Shown here: piece after piece, positions 26,428 to 34,479 of the stretch | Numbering within the stretch: the first letter of the stretch is position 1 | Layout: the number at the start of each line of letters is the position of its first letter | Assembly: GCF_044466355.1 (NCBI RefSeq) | Contig: NZ_JBITMQ010000017.1 | Span: forward strand, 1 to 64,000 | DNA from: Actinophytocola sp044466355 | GTDB lineage: Bacteria; Actinomycetota; Actinomycetes; Mycobacteriales; Pseudonocardiaceae | Reading direction: 5' to 3' | DNA: 64,000 bases | Program-made: the position numbers and the translations under genes | Notes under the pieces: model-generated | Database searches by the model: none | What the model was told of the DNA's origin: nothing | The model's input: the letters and a program-made list of their open reading frames with translations, nothing else

Positions 26428-26841
26428 TCACCCGGCGGCGAGAGCGTCGGCGAGACTCACCGCGGGACAGCCGAGGATCTCGGTCAGCGCCCGCTGCTGG
26501 CGCTCGCTCAAGGCCGCGACGAAGACCGCGATGTCGGCATCCGCGCAGGCCGCCGCCACCTCACGAACCTTCCCCGAGCTCAGCAACGTCCGGGAGGACA
26601 GCGGCAGGTCCATCTTCCCGGCCCCGCCGTCCGACACACCGCGCCGCTGCACGAACCGTCCGACGACCCGCGCACCCCGCGCGGTGAGCGCACCCGCCGC
26701 GGCGTCCATGCGCTCCGCGAAGTCCTTCGTCCTCGCGGAGAAGTAGCCCACCAGCACGACGTCGGCGCCCGCGAGCCGTACCGGGGGAACGGACCACCGC
26801 GCAGGCTCCCGGCGCCGGTCACCTCGTCGGCGCTGATACAC
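26428..26841 (-). CDS. Stand-alone HflX N-terminal-like domain protein
   Basis: This 137-residue protein starts at GTG 26841. Its core runs DVVLVGYFSARTKDFAERM, ARVVGRFVQRRGVSDG, SSRTLLSSGKVREVAAAC, DIAVFVAALSERQQRALTE and ILGCPAVS. That is the order and spacing of the N-terminal domain of HflX GTPases (GSGKVEEL and LSPAQQRNLE equivalents). No G domain follows: the protein ends 20 residues later. It may be a regulator or ribosome-binding remnant. The identification is by pattern only. Confidence 0.65.
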   Translation of the reverse strand: MYQRRRGDRRREPARWSVPPVRLAGADVVLVGYFSARTKDFAERMDAAAGALTARGARVVGRFVQRRGVSDGGAGKMDLPLSSRTLLSSGKVREVAAACADADIAVFVAALSERQQRALTEILGCPAVSLADALAAG

Positions 26842-26876
26842 GACCCGGACGTTAGCCGGAACGTCGTGCCGCCGGC

Positions 26877-27266
26877 TCAGTCCATCTGGAAGAGCGTCAG
26901 CTGCAGTCCCGCCGGGCCCTCGACCCGTGCGTTCGTCGACCTGAACGGCGTCGGGGTCGGCTCCGCGAGCACCTCACCGCCCGCCTCCCGCAGCGCCGCG
27001 GTGCCGCCGTGCACGTCGTCGACCTCGAACGCCACCCGGATGTGCCCGGCGACGCGGCGGCCCACCTCGACCTGGTCGATGTACTCGGCGGTGGCCGGTT
27101 CGGCCAGTTCGAGCGTGGCCGCGCCGGCGTCCAGGATCATCACCCGGCCGCCGTTCTGCGGCGGAACGGACTCCCGTTCCGCCATGCCGAGCACGTCACG
27201 GTAGAAACGCACCGCCGTGTCGTAGTCGTCCGCGGTGACGACGAGGCGGAGCTGGCGAACGGTCAT
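26877..27266 (-). CDS. VOC-family (glyoxalase/dioxygenase-like) protein
   Basis: This 129-residue protein starts at ATG 27266 behind GAGGAGG. It has the paired beta-alpha-beta-beta-beta modules of the vicinal oxygen chelate fold: LRLVVTADDYDTAVRFYRDVLG and ATLELAEPATAEYID in the first half, then HIRVAFEVDDVHGG and PAGLQLTLFQMD in the second. Substrate and metal use cannot be predicted. Confidence 0.88.
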   Translation of the reverse strand: MTVRQLRLVVTADDYDTAVRFYRDVLGMAERESVPPQNGGRVMILDAGAATLELAEPATAEYIDQVEVGRRVAGHIRVAFEVDDVHGGTAALREAGGEVLAEPTPTPFRSTNARVEGPAGLQLTLFQMD

Positions 27267-27421
27267 GGGGCCTCCTCGAAGGTCGTTCCGCCATCCCGAA
27301 CACACAGGTCAGCTCAAAGATTCCAGATACTGCGACCTGGTACGGCGAGCCTCTTTGCCGAGGCTGGGCGGCAATCTCTAAGCTTCCCCGCACAGCGCGG
27401 ACGACAAGGAGCTAGGTCGAT

Positions 27422-28339
27422 ATGTCGACATTGCACCCCTCGGACCAGGAGCTCAGCCTCGCACCGAGGGCGGCCTCCGACGAGGAGGAGGTTCTCGAGG
27501 AGAGCCCCAACGGTGCCGCAGGCGGTGGTCGCCCGAAGCGCCACATCCCGGAGCCGCCGCTGCTCAACGGCCACGGTCCCGCCAAGGTCATCGCGCTGTG
27601 CAACCAGAAGGGTGGCGTCGGCAAGACCACCTCGACCATAAACCTCGGTGCCGCGCTGACCGAGTACGGCCGTCGGGTGCTCATCGTCGACTTCGACCCG
27701 CAGGGCGCGCTGTCCGTGGGCCTCGGCATGCCCGCCCACTTACTAGAGAAGACGATCTACAACGTCATCATCGAGCGGTCCATCGGCATCCAGGACGCGA
27801 TCATGCGCACCAGTGTCGACAACCTGGACCTGCTGCCCAGCAACATCGACCTGTCCGCGGCCGAGGTGCAGCTCGTGGCCGAGGTCGGCCGTGAGCACAC
27901 GCTGGTGCGCGCGCTGCGGCCGGTCATCGACGAGTACGACTACATCCTCATCGACTGCCAGCCCTCGCTCGGCCTGCTGACCGTGAACGCGCTCGCCGCG
28001 GCCGACGGGGTGCTGATCCCGCTGGAGTGCGAGTACTTCTCGATGCGTGGCGTCGCGCTGCTCACCGACACCATCGAGAAGGTCCGCGAGCGGCTGAACC
28101 CGAAGCTGGAGATCACGGGCATCCTGCCCACCATGTACGACCCGCGCACGGTGCACTCGCGCGAGGTCATGGGCCGGGTCGTCGAGCGCTTCGGCGACAT
28201 CGTGTTCGACGCCGTGATCAACCGCACCGTCCGCTTCCCGGAAACCACGGTGGCCGGCGCGCCGATCACCGTGTGGGCGCCGCGCTCGGCCGGCGCGAAG
28301 GCGTACCGCCTGCTGGCCCGAGAGGTGATCGCCAGGTGA
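27422..28339 (+). CDS. ParA-family ATPase (Rv1708-like)
   Basis: This 305-residue protein has a disordered acidic N-terminus of about 50 residues, then a deviant Walker A KGGVGKTT at residues 63-70, DFDPQGALS (A') and ILIDCQPSLGLLT (Walker B). It is the second, scpA-linked ParA of actinobacteria rather than the oriC-linked one. GTGA overlap couples it to a ribbon-helix-helix-like protein, which suggests a two-gene partition-like unit in front of condensin genes. ATG 27422 follows AAGGAG with 10 bases spacing. Confidence 0.92.
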   Translation: MSTLHPSDQELSLAPRAASDEEEVLEESPNGAAGGGRPKRHIPEPPLLNGHGPAKVIALCNQKGGVGKTTSTINLGAALTEYGRRVLIVDFDPQGALSVGLGMPAHLLEKTIYNVIIERSIGIQDAIMRTSVDNLDLLPSNIDLSAAEVQLVAEVGREHTLVRALRPVIDEYDYILIDCQPSLGLLTVNALAAADGVLIPLECEYFSMRGVALLTDTIEKVRERLNPKLEITGILPTMYDPRTVHSREVMGRVVERFGDIVFDAVINRTVRFPETTVAGAPITVWAPRSAGAKAYRLLAREVIAR

Positions 28340-28686
28340 CGCGCCGGCCTTCGTTGCCGGGCGCCGATGAGCTGTTCAGACCGACAGGGCACGCGGACGG
28401 TGTGCTCCCGCTGAGGTTCGAGCAGGGTCGGGTGCCGCACGCCCCGCCACAGGGGCAGGCACGGCGGGGTACGCCCAGGCAGAAGCACACCTCGAAGATC
28501 ACCGTCTACGTGTCGGACGAGGAACTGCTCGCGCTCGAGCACGTGCGGCTCGCGTTGCGGGCAGGCCACGGCCTCGCCGTCGACCGCGGCCGGATCGTCC
28601 GCGAGGCGATCGCCGTCATGCTCGCCGACTTCGAGGACCGTGGCGAGGAGTCGGTGCTGGTCCGCCGACTGCGTCATGACGACTGA
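28336..28686 (+). CDS. Small ribbon-helix-helix-like protein between parA and scpA
   Basis: This 116-residue protein starts at GTG 28336. Residues 1-50 are disordered and basic. The C-terminal half reads KHTSKITVYVSDEELLALEH, then VRLALRAGHGLAVDRGRIVR and EAIAVMLADFE. One beta strand with two helices is the MetJ/Arc/CopG layout. Its overlap with the ParA stop and with scpA (11 bases) makes a DNA-binding partner of ParA likely, acting in place of ParB. That role is inference. Confidence 0.75.
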   Translation: MTRRPSLPGADELFRPTGHADGVLPLRFEQGRVPHAPPQGQARRGTPRQKHTSKITVYVSDEELLALEHVRLALRAGHGLAVDRGRIVREAIAVMLADFEDRGEESVLVRRLRHDD

Positions 28687-29488
28687 ACCTGCGCCCCCGC
28701 CGCGGTTCACGGTCAGACTGTCGAACTTCGAGGGGCCGTTCGACCTGCTGCTGCAGCTGATCTCGCAGCACGAGCTCGACGTCACCGAGGTCGCGCTCCA
28801 CCGGGTGACGGACGACTTCATCGCGCACCTCCAGCAGGCGGGCGACGACTGGAACCTCGACGAGACCACCGAGTTCCTCGTCGTCGCCGCGACGTTGCTC
28901 GACCTGAAGGCGGCGCGTCTCCTGCCGGCAGGAGACGTCGACGACGAGGACGACCTGGCGCTCCTGGAGGCTCGCGACCTGCTGTTCGCCAGGTTGCTGC
29001 AGTACCGGGCGTACAAGCAGGTGGCCGCGCTGTTCGCGGAGCTGGAGGCCGGTGCCCTGCGGCGTTACCCCAGGTCGGTGGCGCTGGAGGACCGTTTCCA
29101 GTCGCTGCTCCCCGAGGTGATGCTCGGCGTGACATCCGGCCGCTTCGCCGAGCTGGCCGCGGCCGTCTTCCGCCCGAAACCCCCGCCGACCGTGTCCATC
29201 GACCACCTGCACATGGGCAAGGTGTCGGTCCGCGAGCACGTCGGCATCCTGAGGGTGAAACTGGCATCAGCGGGCCGGGCGACGTTCGCCGACCTGGTCG
29301 CCGACTGCGAGCACAGCATCGAGGTCGTCGCGCGGTTCTTGGGCCTGCTCGACCTCTACAAGGAGAACGTGATCCTGTTCCACCAGGAGGAAGCGCTCTC
29401 GGAACTGACCGTCGAGTGGACGGGTGGCACGGCCGAGGAAGCCCAGGCCGCCGCCCCCACCACCGGCGACGAGGAGGAGTACGGGTGA
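28676..29488 (+). CDS. scpA: Segregation and condensation protein A
   Basis: This 270-residue kleisin starts at ATG 28676 (MTTEPAPPPRFTVRLSNFEG). It has the ScpA N-terminal SNFEGPFDLLLQLISQHELDV and TEFLVVAATLLDLKAARLLP segments, and a C-terminal winged helix (ATFADLVADC, FLGLLDLYKENVILFHQEE). It bridges the heads of SMC in the chromosome-compaction complex. The tail is Ala/Glu-rich. GTGA coupling to scpB. Confidence 0.95.
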   Translation: MTTEPAPPPRFTVRLSNFEGPFDLLLQLISQHELDVTEVALHRVTDDFIAHLQQAGDDWNLDETTEFLVVAATLLDLKAARLLPAGDVDDEDDLALLEARDLLFARLLQYRAYKQVAALFAELEAGALRRYPRSVALEDRFQSLLPEVMLGVTSGRFAELAAAVFRPKPPPTVSIDHLHMGKVSVREHVGILRVKLASAGRATFADLVADCEHSIEVVARFLGLLDLYKENVILFHQEEALSELTVEWTGGTAEEAQAAAPTTGDEEEYG

Positions 29489-30381
29489 GCGACCAGCACC
29501 CACACACGACCCCACCGGACGCGGAGCCCCTCCCGGAGCCCCCGCCGGTCGCCGACGGTGACGTCGAGTCGCCGCTGCCTCCGGACGCTGAGCCGCTTCC
29601 GGAGAGTGGTCCGGTGGCTGAGCCTCTGATCGAGTCGGTGCAGGAGGAGTCCACGGCTCCCGCCGACACGGAGGAGACCCCCGCGGTCACGGACGCCGGT
29701 GTCGCTGCCGATGAGGCGGCCGACGCCGCGGAATCCGCCGAGGTCGCGGCACCCGCCCCGTCGGCAGACCTCGCCGACCCGGCAGCCGCGGTGGTCACCG
29801 GCGAACCAGCCGACGAGGACATCGAAGAAGGCCCCGTCCCGCTCGGCGACGACGAACTCGACGCCGCGCTCGAAGCGCTTCTGCTGGTCGTGGACTCGCC
29901 CGTCGAGGAGGAAGCCCTCGCCAGTGCGCTCGACACCACGCCGCTCCGCGTGGCCGAGCACCTGCGCCTCCTATCGAACAGGTACACCGACCAGGACCGG
30001 GGCATCGACCTGCGGCGCGCGGGTGGCGGCTGGCGGTTCTACACCCGCGACCGCTACGCCCCGTACGTCGAGCGGCTCCTCCTCGACGGGCAGCGCGCGA
30101 AGCTGACCAGGGCCGCGCTCGAGACGCTCGCCGTCATCGCCTACCGTCAGCCGGTGACCCGGGCCAGGGTCGCCGCCGTCCGCGGCGTCAACTGCGACGG
30201 CGTCATCCGCACCTTGCTCGCCCGCGGGCTGGTGGAGGAGACCGGCACGGACCAGGAGACCGGCGGTCACCTCTACCGCACCACCGAACTGTTCCTCGAG
30301 CGCCTCGGCCTGTCCTCCCTGGAGGACCTGCCGCCGATCGCGCCGCTGCTTCCGGAGGTCGACTCCATCGATGAACTCTGA
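29485..30381 (+). CDS. scpB: Segregation and condensation protein B with long acidic N-terminal extension
   Basis: This 298-residue protein starts at GTG 29485 behind GAGGAGG. Residues 1-~115 are a low-complexity Pro/Glu/Asp/Ala-rich region with repeated PDAEPLPE-type units. Two winged helices follow: LDAALEALLLVVDSPVEEEAL, LRRAGGGWRFYTRDRYAPYVE, LTRAALETLAVIAYRQPVTRA and GVNCDGVIRTLLARGLVEE. It binds ScpA in the SMC complex. The extension is longer than in most ScpB proteins (about 200 residues). Confidence 0.94.
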   Translation: MSDQHPHTTPPDAEPLPEPPPVADGDVESPLPPDAEPLPESGPVAEPLIESVQEESTAPADTEETPAVTDAGVAADEAADAAESAEVAAPAPSADLADPAAAVVTGEPADEDIEEGPVPLGDDELDAALEALLLVVDSPVEEEALASALDTTPLRVAEHLRLLSNRYTDQDRGIDLRRAGGGWRFYTRDRYAPYVERLLLDGQRAKLTRAALETLAVIAYRQPVTRARVAAVRGVNCDGVIRTLLARGLVEETGTDQETGGHLYRTTELFLERLGLSSLEDLPPIAPLLPEVDSIDEL

Positions 30382-31108
30382 ACAGGACGGCGTGCGCCTG
30401 CAGAAAGTGCTGTCCCGCGCAGGCGTCGCCTCCCGCCGCGCCGCCGAGGACCTCATCGCGCAGGGCCGGGTCAAGGTCGACGGTGCCGTCGTCACCGAGT
30501 TCGGGCGGCGCGTCGACCCGGACACGGCCGTCATCCACGTCGACGACGTGCGGGTCGTGGTCCGCGAAGGGCTCGTCTACCTGGCCTTCAACAAGCCGCG
30601 CGGCGTGCACACGACCATGTCCGACGACCGCGGCAGGCCGTGCGTCGGCGACTACGTCCGCGAACGCGACGAGCGGCTCTTCCACGTCGGCCGCCTCGAC
30701 GCCGAGACCGAGGGCCTGCTGCTGCTCACCAACGACGGCGACCTCGCGCACCGGCTGATGCACCCGTCGTTCGTCGTCAGCAAGACCTACCTCGCCGAGG
30801 TGCCCGGCCCGGTGCCGCGCAACATCGGCCGCCAGCTCCGCGACGGCATCGAACTGGACGACGGGCCCGCGCGGGTCGACGCGTTCCGGGTCGTCGACAC
30901 CAGCGGCGGCCGCGCCATGGTCGAGGTCGTGCTGCACGAGGGCCGCAACCACATCGTCCGCAGGCTGCTGGCGGCCGTGGACCTGCCGGTGCGCAAGCTC
31001 GTCCGCACCCAGATCGGCGACGTCCACCTCGGCAACCAACGGTCCGGGTCGCTGCGCGCGCTGACCCGCCAGGAGGTCGGCTCGCTGTTCGCCGCCGTCG
31101 ACCTGTGA
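30371..31108 (+). CDS. rluB: 23S rRNA pseudouridine synthase RluB/RsuA family
   Basis: This 245-residue enzyme has an N-terminal S4 domain (VRLQKVLSRAGVASRRAAED), then the pseudouridine synthase core with AFNKPRGVHTT and the catalytic aspartate in HVGRLDAETEGLLLLTNDG. VVLHEGRNHIVRRLL is the usual late motif. It probably modifies helix 80-93 region uridines of 23S rRNA, as RluB does, judged by family and synteny. Overlaps scpB by 11 bases. Confidence 0.93.
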   Translation: MNSEQDGVRLQKVLSRAGVASRRAAEDLIAQGRVKVDGAVVTEFGRRVDPDTAVIHVDDVRVVVREGLVYLAFNKPRGVHTTMSDDRGRPCVGDYVRERDERLFHVGRLDAETEGLLLLTNDGDLAHRLMHPSFVVSKTYLAEVPGPVPRNIGRQLRDGIELDDGPARVDAFRVVDTSGGRAMVEVVLHEGRNHIVRRLLAAVDLPVRKLVRTQIGDVHLGNQRSGSLRALTRQEVGSLFAAVDL

Positions 31109-32226
31109 GGTGGGTGCGGCCGGTCGCGCGCGGCTGGGTCGTCCGCGGCGAGGTGCCCGGCCCGGACGTCGACGAGTTCGCCGAACCGGAACGGGTCGTC
31201 GCCGCGCTCGCCGAACCCGGTGCCGCGACCCGCACCCTGCTCGCCGTCCAGCATCCACATCGGACACCGGAGGCGATCGCCGCCGGACGCGGGTTGGTGG
31301 AGTCGTTGCCCGCGGCGAGGAACACGCTCGCGTACCTGCGGCACACCGCGTACCGCGAGGTGCGCGACGTGGTCGCGCCGTACGAAGTGGACGGTCCGGA
31401 CGGCACGTCGTGCGGCGTCCTCTGCATAGTCGACCCCGCCGCGGTCGACGCGGGCCGGGTCCGGCACAGCGAGGAGGTCTACCCGGAGATCGTCGACGAG
31501 CGGGCCGCGGTCCTCGCCGGCCTCGGCTGCGCCACGAGCGCCGCGATGCTCGTCCCGGTCGGTGACCGCGACGAGCTGACCGCGCGGGTCCGCGCCCACA
31601 CGGCGCACCACGCGCCCGACGTGTCCACAGTGGATTCGCGGGGTCGGCGTCATCGCCTGTGGCTGAGCACCGACACGTCACTGTTGGACGTGGTGGAAGC
31701 GCAGCCACTCATGGTCGCCGACGGCAACCACCGGGTCGCGGCGGCACGTACCGGCGGGCTGTTGGCGCTGGTGACGGCCGGTCCGGCGTTGCGGATCGGT
31801 GCGTTCCACCGCGTGTTGACGGGCACGGGGCTGACCGCGGGCGACCTGGTGCGGGCGTGGCGTGCGGCGGGTCTGACGGTGCGCGAGGTCGAGGCGGCCG
31901 CGCCGCCTGCCGAACCGGGCACGGCCGTGGTTCGTTGCCCGGATGCGACGCTGGTCGTGGAGTTGCCGCACGGTCTGGACCACGCGGTGGTGGAGGAGAC
32001 CTTGCTGGCGGGGGCGCTGCGGCTGGATCCGGAAAGTGCGCGGGTGCATCCACTGCCTGCCGGGCGCACTCCGCCGGTGGTGGCGGAGGCGATCATCGAG
32101 TTGGCGCCGGTGCCGTTGGCGACGGTGCTGGCCGAGCATGCCGCGGGGCGTCGCATGCCGCGCAAGAGCACGTACTTCACGCCGAAACCGCGAAGTGGCC
32201 TGTTGTTGGCGGACTTGACCGGCTGA
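31105..32226 (+). CDS. DUF1015-family protein
   Basis: This 373-residue protein starts at GTG 31105, overlapping the rluB stop. Signature segments are VRPVARGWVVRG, LLAVQHPHRTPEAI, LMVADGNHRVAAAR, and the C-terminal MPRKSTYFTPKPRSGLL, which match DUF1015 (often annotated beside serine-biosynthesis or HAD genes). No reaction is established that I can cite. The conserved ADGNHR and KSTYFTPKP segments suggest an enzyme. It is the last gene of the parA-rluB run. Confidence 0.85.
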   Translation: MRWVRPVARGWVVRGEVPGPDVDEFAEPERVVAALAEPGAATRTLLAVQHPHRTPEAIAAGRGLVESLPAARNTLAYLRHTAYREVRDVVAPYEVDGPDGTSCGVLCIVDPAAVDAGRVRHSEEVYPEIVDERAAVLAGLGCATSAAMLVPVGDRDELTARVRAHTAHHAPDVSTVDSRGRRHRLWLSTDTSLLDVVEAQPLMVADGNHRVAAARTGGLLALVTAGPALRIGAFHRVLTGTGLTAGDLVRAWRAAGLTVREVEAAAPPAEPGTAVVRCPDATLVVELPHGLDHAVVEETLLAGALRLDPESARVHPLPAGRTPPVVAEAIIELAPVPLATVLAEHAAGRRMPRKSTYFTPKPRSGLLLADLTG

Positions 32227-32410
32227 CACTGTGCTGCGGTGCCCTCCGGGGGGCCTCGCCGGACTGGCAGATCTCGGGGAGGGGGTGCTTTTTGTTGGCC
32301 CCTTGACCCGGTGTGATCGGGCTTCGCCAGGTCGACGGGAGGGCAGGCAGGCCGTCTTTGTGGGCTGCGCCGGGCCGGTGCCGCCGCGAAAGGCGCGTTA
32401 CCGGCGTCCA

Positions 32411-32437
32411 GTGCTGTGAAAGCGCCCTTCACAGCAC
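32411..32437. repeat. Perfect intergenic hairpin (GTGCTGTGAA stem)
   Basis: GTGCTGTGAA and its exact complement flank a 7-base loop (AGCGCCC). There is no T-run on either side, so it is not a typical intrinsic terminator, although GC-rich actinobacterial terminators can lack one. Similar hairpins recur between genes in related genomes, as far as I remember. Confidence 0.75.
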
Positions 32438-32696
32438 GGCACCCGGCAGATGCGGGCCCGACCGGCCGCGCTCGTCGCAGGTCGGAACAACCAGGGCACC
32501 ACCGGTGGATCCGGGCTCAACGTCCCGAAAGACGCCCTCCGGACGTCAGCGCACCATCCCCAACCGTCCACCAAGCCTCTGACCTGCGAAAACGCGCCAC
32601 CCAGTACGTAACCTCAAGCCCTACCCATTCCCGGGGGCCACCCGCCATGCCAGTCTACTGGGTGGGGGTGACAAACGCAGGGTTGTCGATCTTGGT

Positions 32697-32724
32697 TGTG
32701 GACAACCGGGGGACCTGTGGACAA
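32697..32724. promoter_or_regulatory. Two DnaA-box-like sequences
   Basis: TGTGGACAA occurs at 32697-32705 and again at 32716-32724, in the same orientation, 19 bases apart. Its complement TTGTCCACA is the consensus DnaA box of high-GC actinobacteria. Two boxes without other origin genes suggest a DnaA titration or regulatory site rather than an origin. The antiporter stop codon begins 2 bases further on. Confidence 0.5.
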
Positions 32725-32725
32725 C

Positions 32726-33904
32726 TCAGGCGGTGGCTGGGCGTAGGCGGGTGATCGCCAGGCGGGCGACGGGCTCGACGAAGCGCGCGGCCAGGGGGCC
32801 GAGGATCGCCATGATCAGGACGTACGCGGTCGCCAGCGCGGCCAGTTGGGAGTCCACCGCGCCCGCCGACACCGCCAGGCCCGCGATCACGATCGAGAAC
32901 TCGCCCCGTGCCACCAGCGCGGCACCCGCTCTCGCGCGGCCCATGCGTGCGATGCCCTGTCGTTTCGCCGCCCACCAGCCCGTCAGCAGCTTCGTGATGG
33001 TCGTCACAGCGGCCAGTGCCAGTGCGACGCCCAGCACCGGTGGGATCGTCGACGGCACGGTGTTCAGGCCGAACACGACGAAGAAGATCGCCGCGAAGAG
33101 GTCGCGCAGCGGCTCCAGCATGCGGGTCGCGTTCTCCGCCGTCGACCCCGAGATCGCGATGCCCAGCAGGAACGCGCCGACCGCCGCCGACACCTGCAGT
33201 TGCGACGCGAGGCCCGCCACCAGCAGCGCCGCACCCAGCACACGCAGCAGGAACACCTCGGGGTCCGGGCTGTCCACGATCGCCGACACGTACCGGCCGA
33301 ACCGCAGTGCGAGCACCAGCACCACCGTCACCACGGCCAGCGAGATACCGATGGCGGTCAGGCCGCCGAGCAGCGTGGCGCCCGCCAGCACCGCCGTCAG
33401 GATCGGCAGGTACATGGCCATCGCGAGGTCCTCGAACACCAGGATCGACAGGATCACAGGTGTTTCGCGGTTACCGAGTCTGCCCAGGTCACCGAGCACT
33501 TTCGCGACGATGCCGGACGACGAGATGTACGTGACGCCCGCCATCGCCAGCGCGCCGACCGGGCCCCAGCCCAGCAGCAGCGCGACCGCGACGCCCGGCG
33601 CCGCGTTCAGCACGATGTCGACGAGACCCGCGAACCACGACCGTTTCAGGCCGGTCACGAGTTCCGCCGCCGAGTACTCCAGGCCCAGCAGGAGCAGCAG
33701 GAGGATCACGCCGATCTCGCTCGCGAGCGACGTGAACTCCTCGATGCCCTCGAGCGGGATGATCCCGCCGCTGCCGAACGCGAGGCCGCCGAGCAGGTAG
33801 AACGGGATCGGCGAGATGCCGATCTTCCATGCGATCCTGCCGAGCACACCCAGGCCGAAGAAGATCGCGCCGAGTTCGATCAGCGCGATTGCGGTCGAGT
33901 GCAT
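32726..33904 (-). CDS. CPA2-family cation:proton antiporter, membrane subunit
   Basis: This 392-residue protein has 12-13 membrane helices of the KefB/KhtU type, for example ALIELGAIFFGLGVLGRIAW, SEIGVILLLLLLGLEYSAAE, TYISSSGIVAKVL and VAAFLLGIAISG-like helices. It starts at ATG 33904, 5 bases after the stop of the regulatory subunit. It should exchange K+ (or another monovalent cation) for protons. The cytoplasmic regulatory domain is encoded separately by the preceding gene. Confidence 0.92.
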   Translation of the reverse strand: MHSTAIALIELGAIFFGLGVLGRIAWKIGISPIPFYLLGGLAFGSGGIIPLEGIEEFTSLASEIGVILLLLLLGLEYSAAELVTGLKRSWFAGLVDIVLNAAPGVAVALLLGWGPVGALAMAGVTYISSSGIVAKVLGDLGRLGNRETPVILSILVFEDLAMAMYLPILTAVLAGATLLGGLTAIGISLAVVTVVLVLALRFGRYVSAIVDSPDPEVFLLRVLGAALLVAGLASQLQVSAAVGAFLLGIAISGSTAENATRMLEPLRDLFAAIFFVVFGLNTVPSTIPPVLGVALALAAVTTITKLLTGWWAAKRQGIARMGRARAGAALVARGEFSIVIAGLAVSAGAVDSQLAALATAYVLIMAILGPLAARFVEPVARLAITRLRPATA

Positions 33905-33909
33905 CCGCG

Positions 33910-34386
33910 TTACCCGTGGGCCAGGACTTCGGCCGCCTTGGCGAGCCCTTCCTTGGTGCCGACAGTGATCAGCGCGTCGCCGCCGCCCAGCATGAAGTCG
34001 GGGCGCGGCGACGGGTGGACCGTGCCCGCCCGGACCACGGCCACGACCGACACCGCGGTCCGCGTGCGCAACGCCGTGTCGCCGAGTGTGCGCCCGTCGT
34101 AGGGGGAACCCGGCAGGAGCGGCAGCTGTTTGGTGTGCACACCGTCCAACTCGTCCTGCAGCTGCGCCACGAGTTGCGGCGCGCCGAGCAGGCTCGCGAG
34201 CGTCCCTGCCTCGTCGGGGGTGAGCGGGATCGACGCCGTGCACGTGTCGGGGTCGTCCACACGCGACACGATCAGCTCGGAACGGCCGTCCCGGTAAGTG
34301 ATCACGCCGATCCGGCGTCCACCACGCGAGAGGAAGTCCTGACGCGTTCCGATTCCTGGCAGCGGAGTCACCTCGACGTTCACCAC
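33910..34386 (-). CDS. TrkA-C (RCK_C) regulatory subunit of the antiporter
   Basis: This 158-residue soluble protein ends in an RCK_C domain: GRTLGDTALRTRTAVSVVAV, HPSPRPDFMLGGGDALITVG and TKEGLAKAAEVL. The N-terminal half (VNVEVTPLPGIGTRQDFLS) matches KhtT-like proteins. It probably gates the membrane subunit encoded 5 bases downstream in response to a nucleotide or pH. The start is one of two adjacent GTG codons (34386 or 34383). Confidence 0.88.
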   Translation of the reverse strand: MVNVEVTPLPGIGTRQDFLSRGGRRIGVITYRDGRSELIVSRVDDPDTCTASIPLTPDEAGTLASLLGAPQLVAQLQDELDGVHTKQLPLLPGSPYDGRTLGDTALRTRTAVSVVAVVRAGTVHPSPRPDFMLGGGDALITVGTKEGLAKAAEVLAHG

Positions 34387-34479
34387 GACAGGTTAACGTC
34401 CCGGATTGCGTCTTTCTTCCCCCGCCTCCTGGACCTAGGTTGGTGTCGGTCTCGATCAACCGACGTACCGGAGGCTCCC

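Larger units (their letters stand above)
32227..32724. other. Intergenic region, no gene seen
   Basis: This 498-bp stretch holds no convincing coding region: open frames are short and lack ribosome sites. It contains a perfect 10-bp hairpin (32411-32437), a weaker inverted repeat around 32519-32546 (ACGTCC...GGACGT), and two consensus DnaA-box-like sequences at its right end. It separates the DUF1015 gene from the convergent antiporter gene. Confidence 0.7.

Noticed and set aside
32231..32582. Small open frames after DUF1015
   Set aside because: They overlap hairpins, have no ribosome sites and show no conserved pattern.
32697..32724. Possible replication origin at the DnaA-box pair
   Set aside because: Only two boxes, no AT-rich region, and no dnaA, dnaN or rnpA-rpmH genes nearby.
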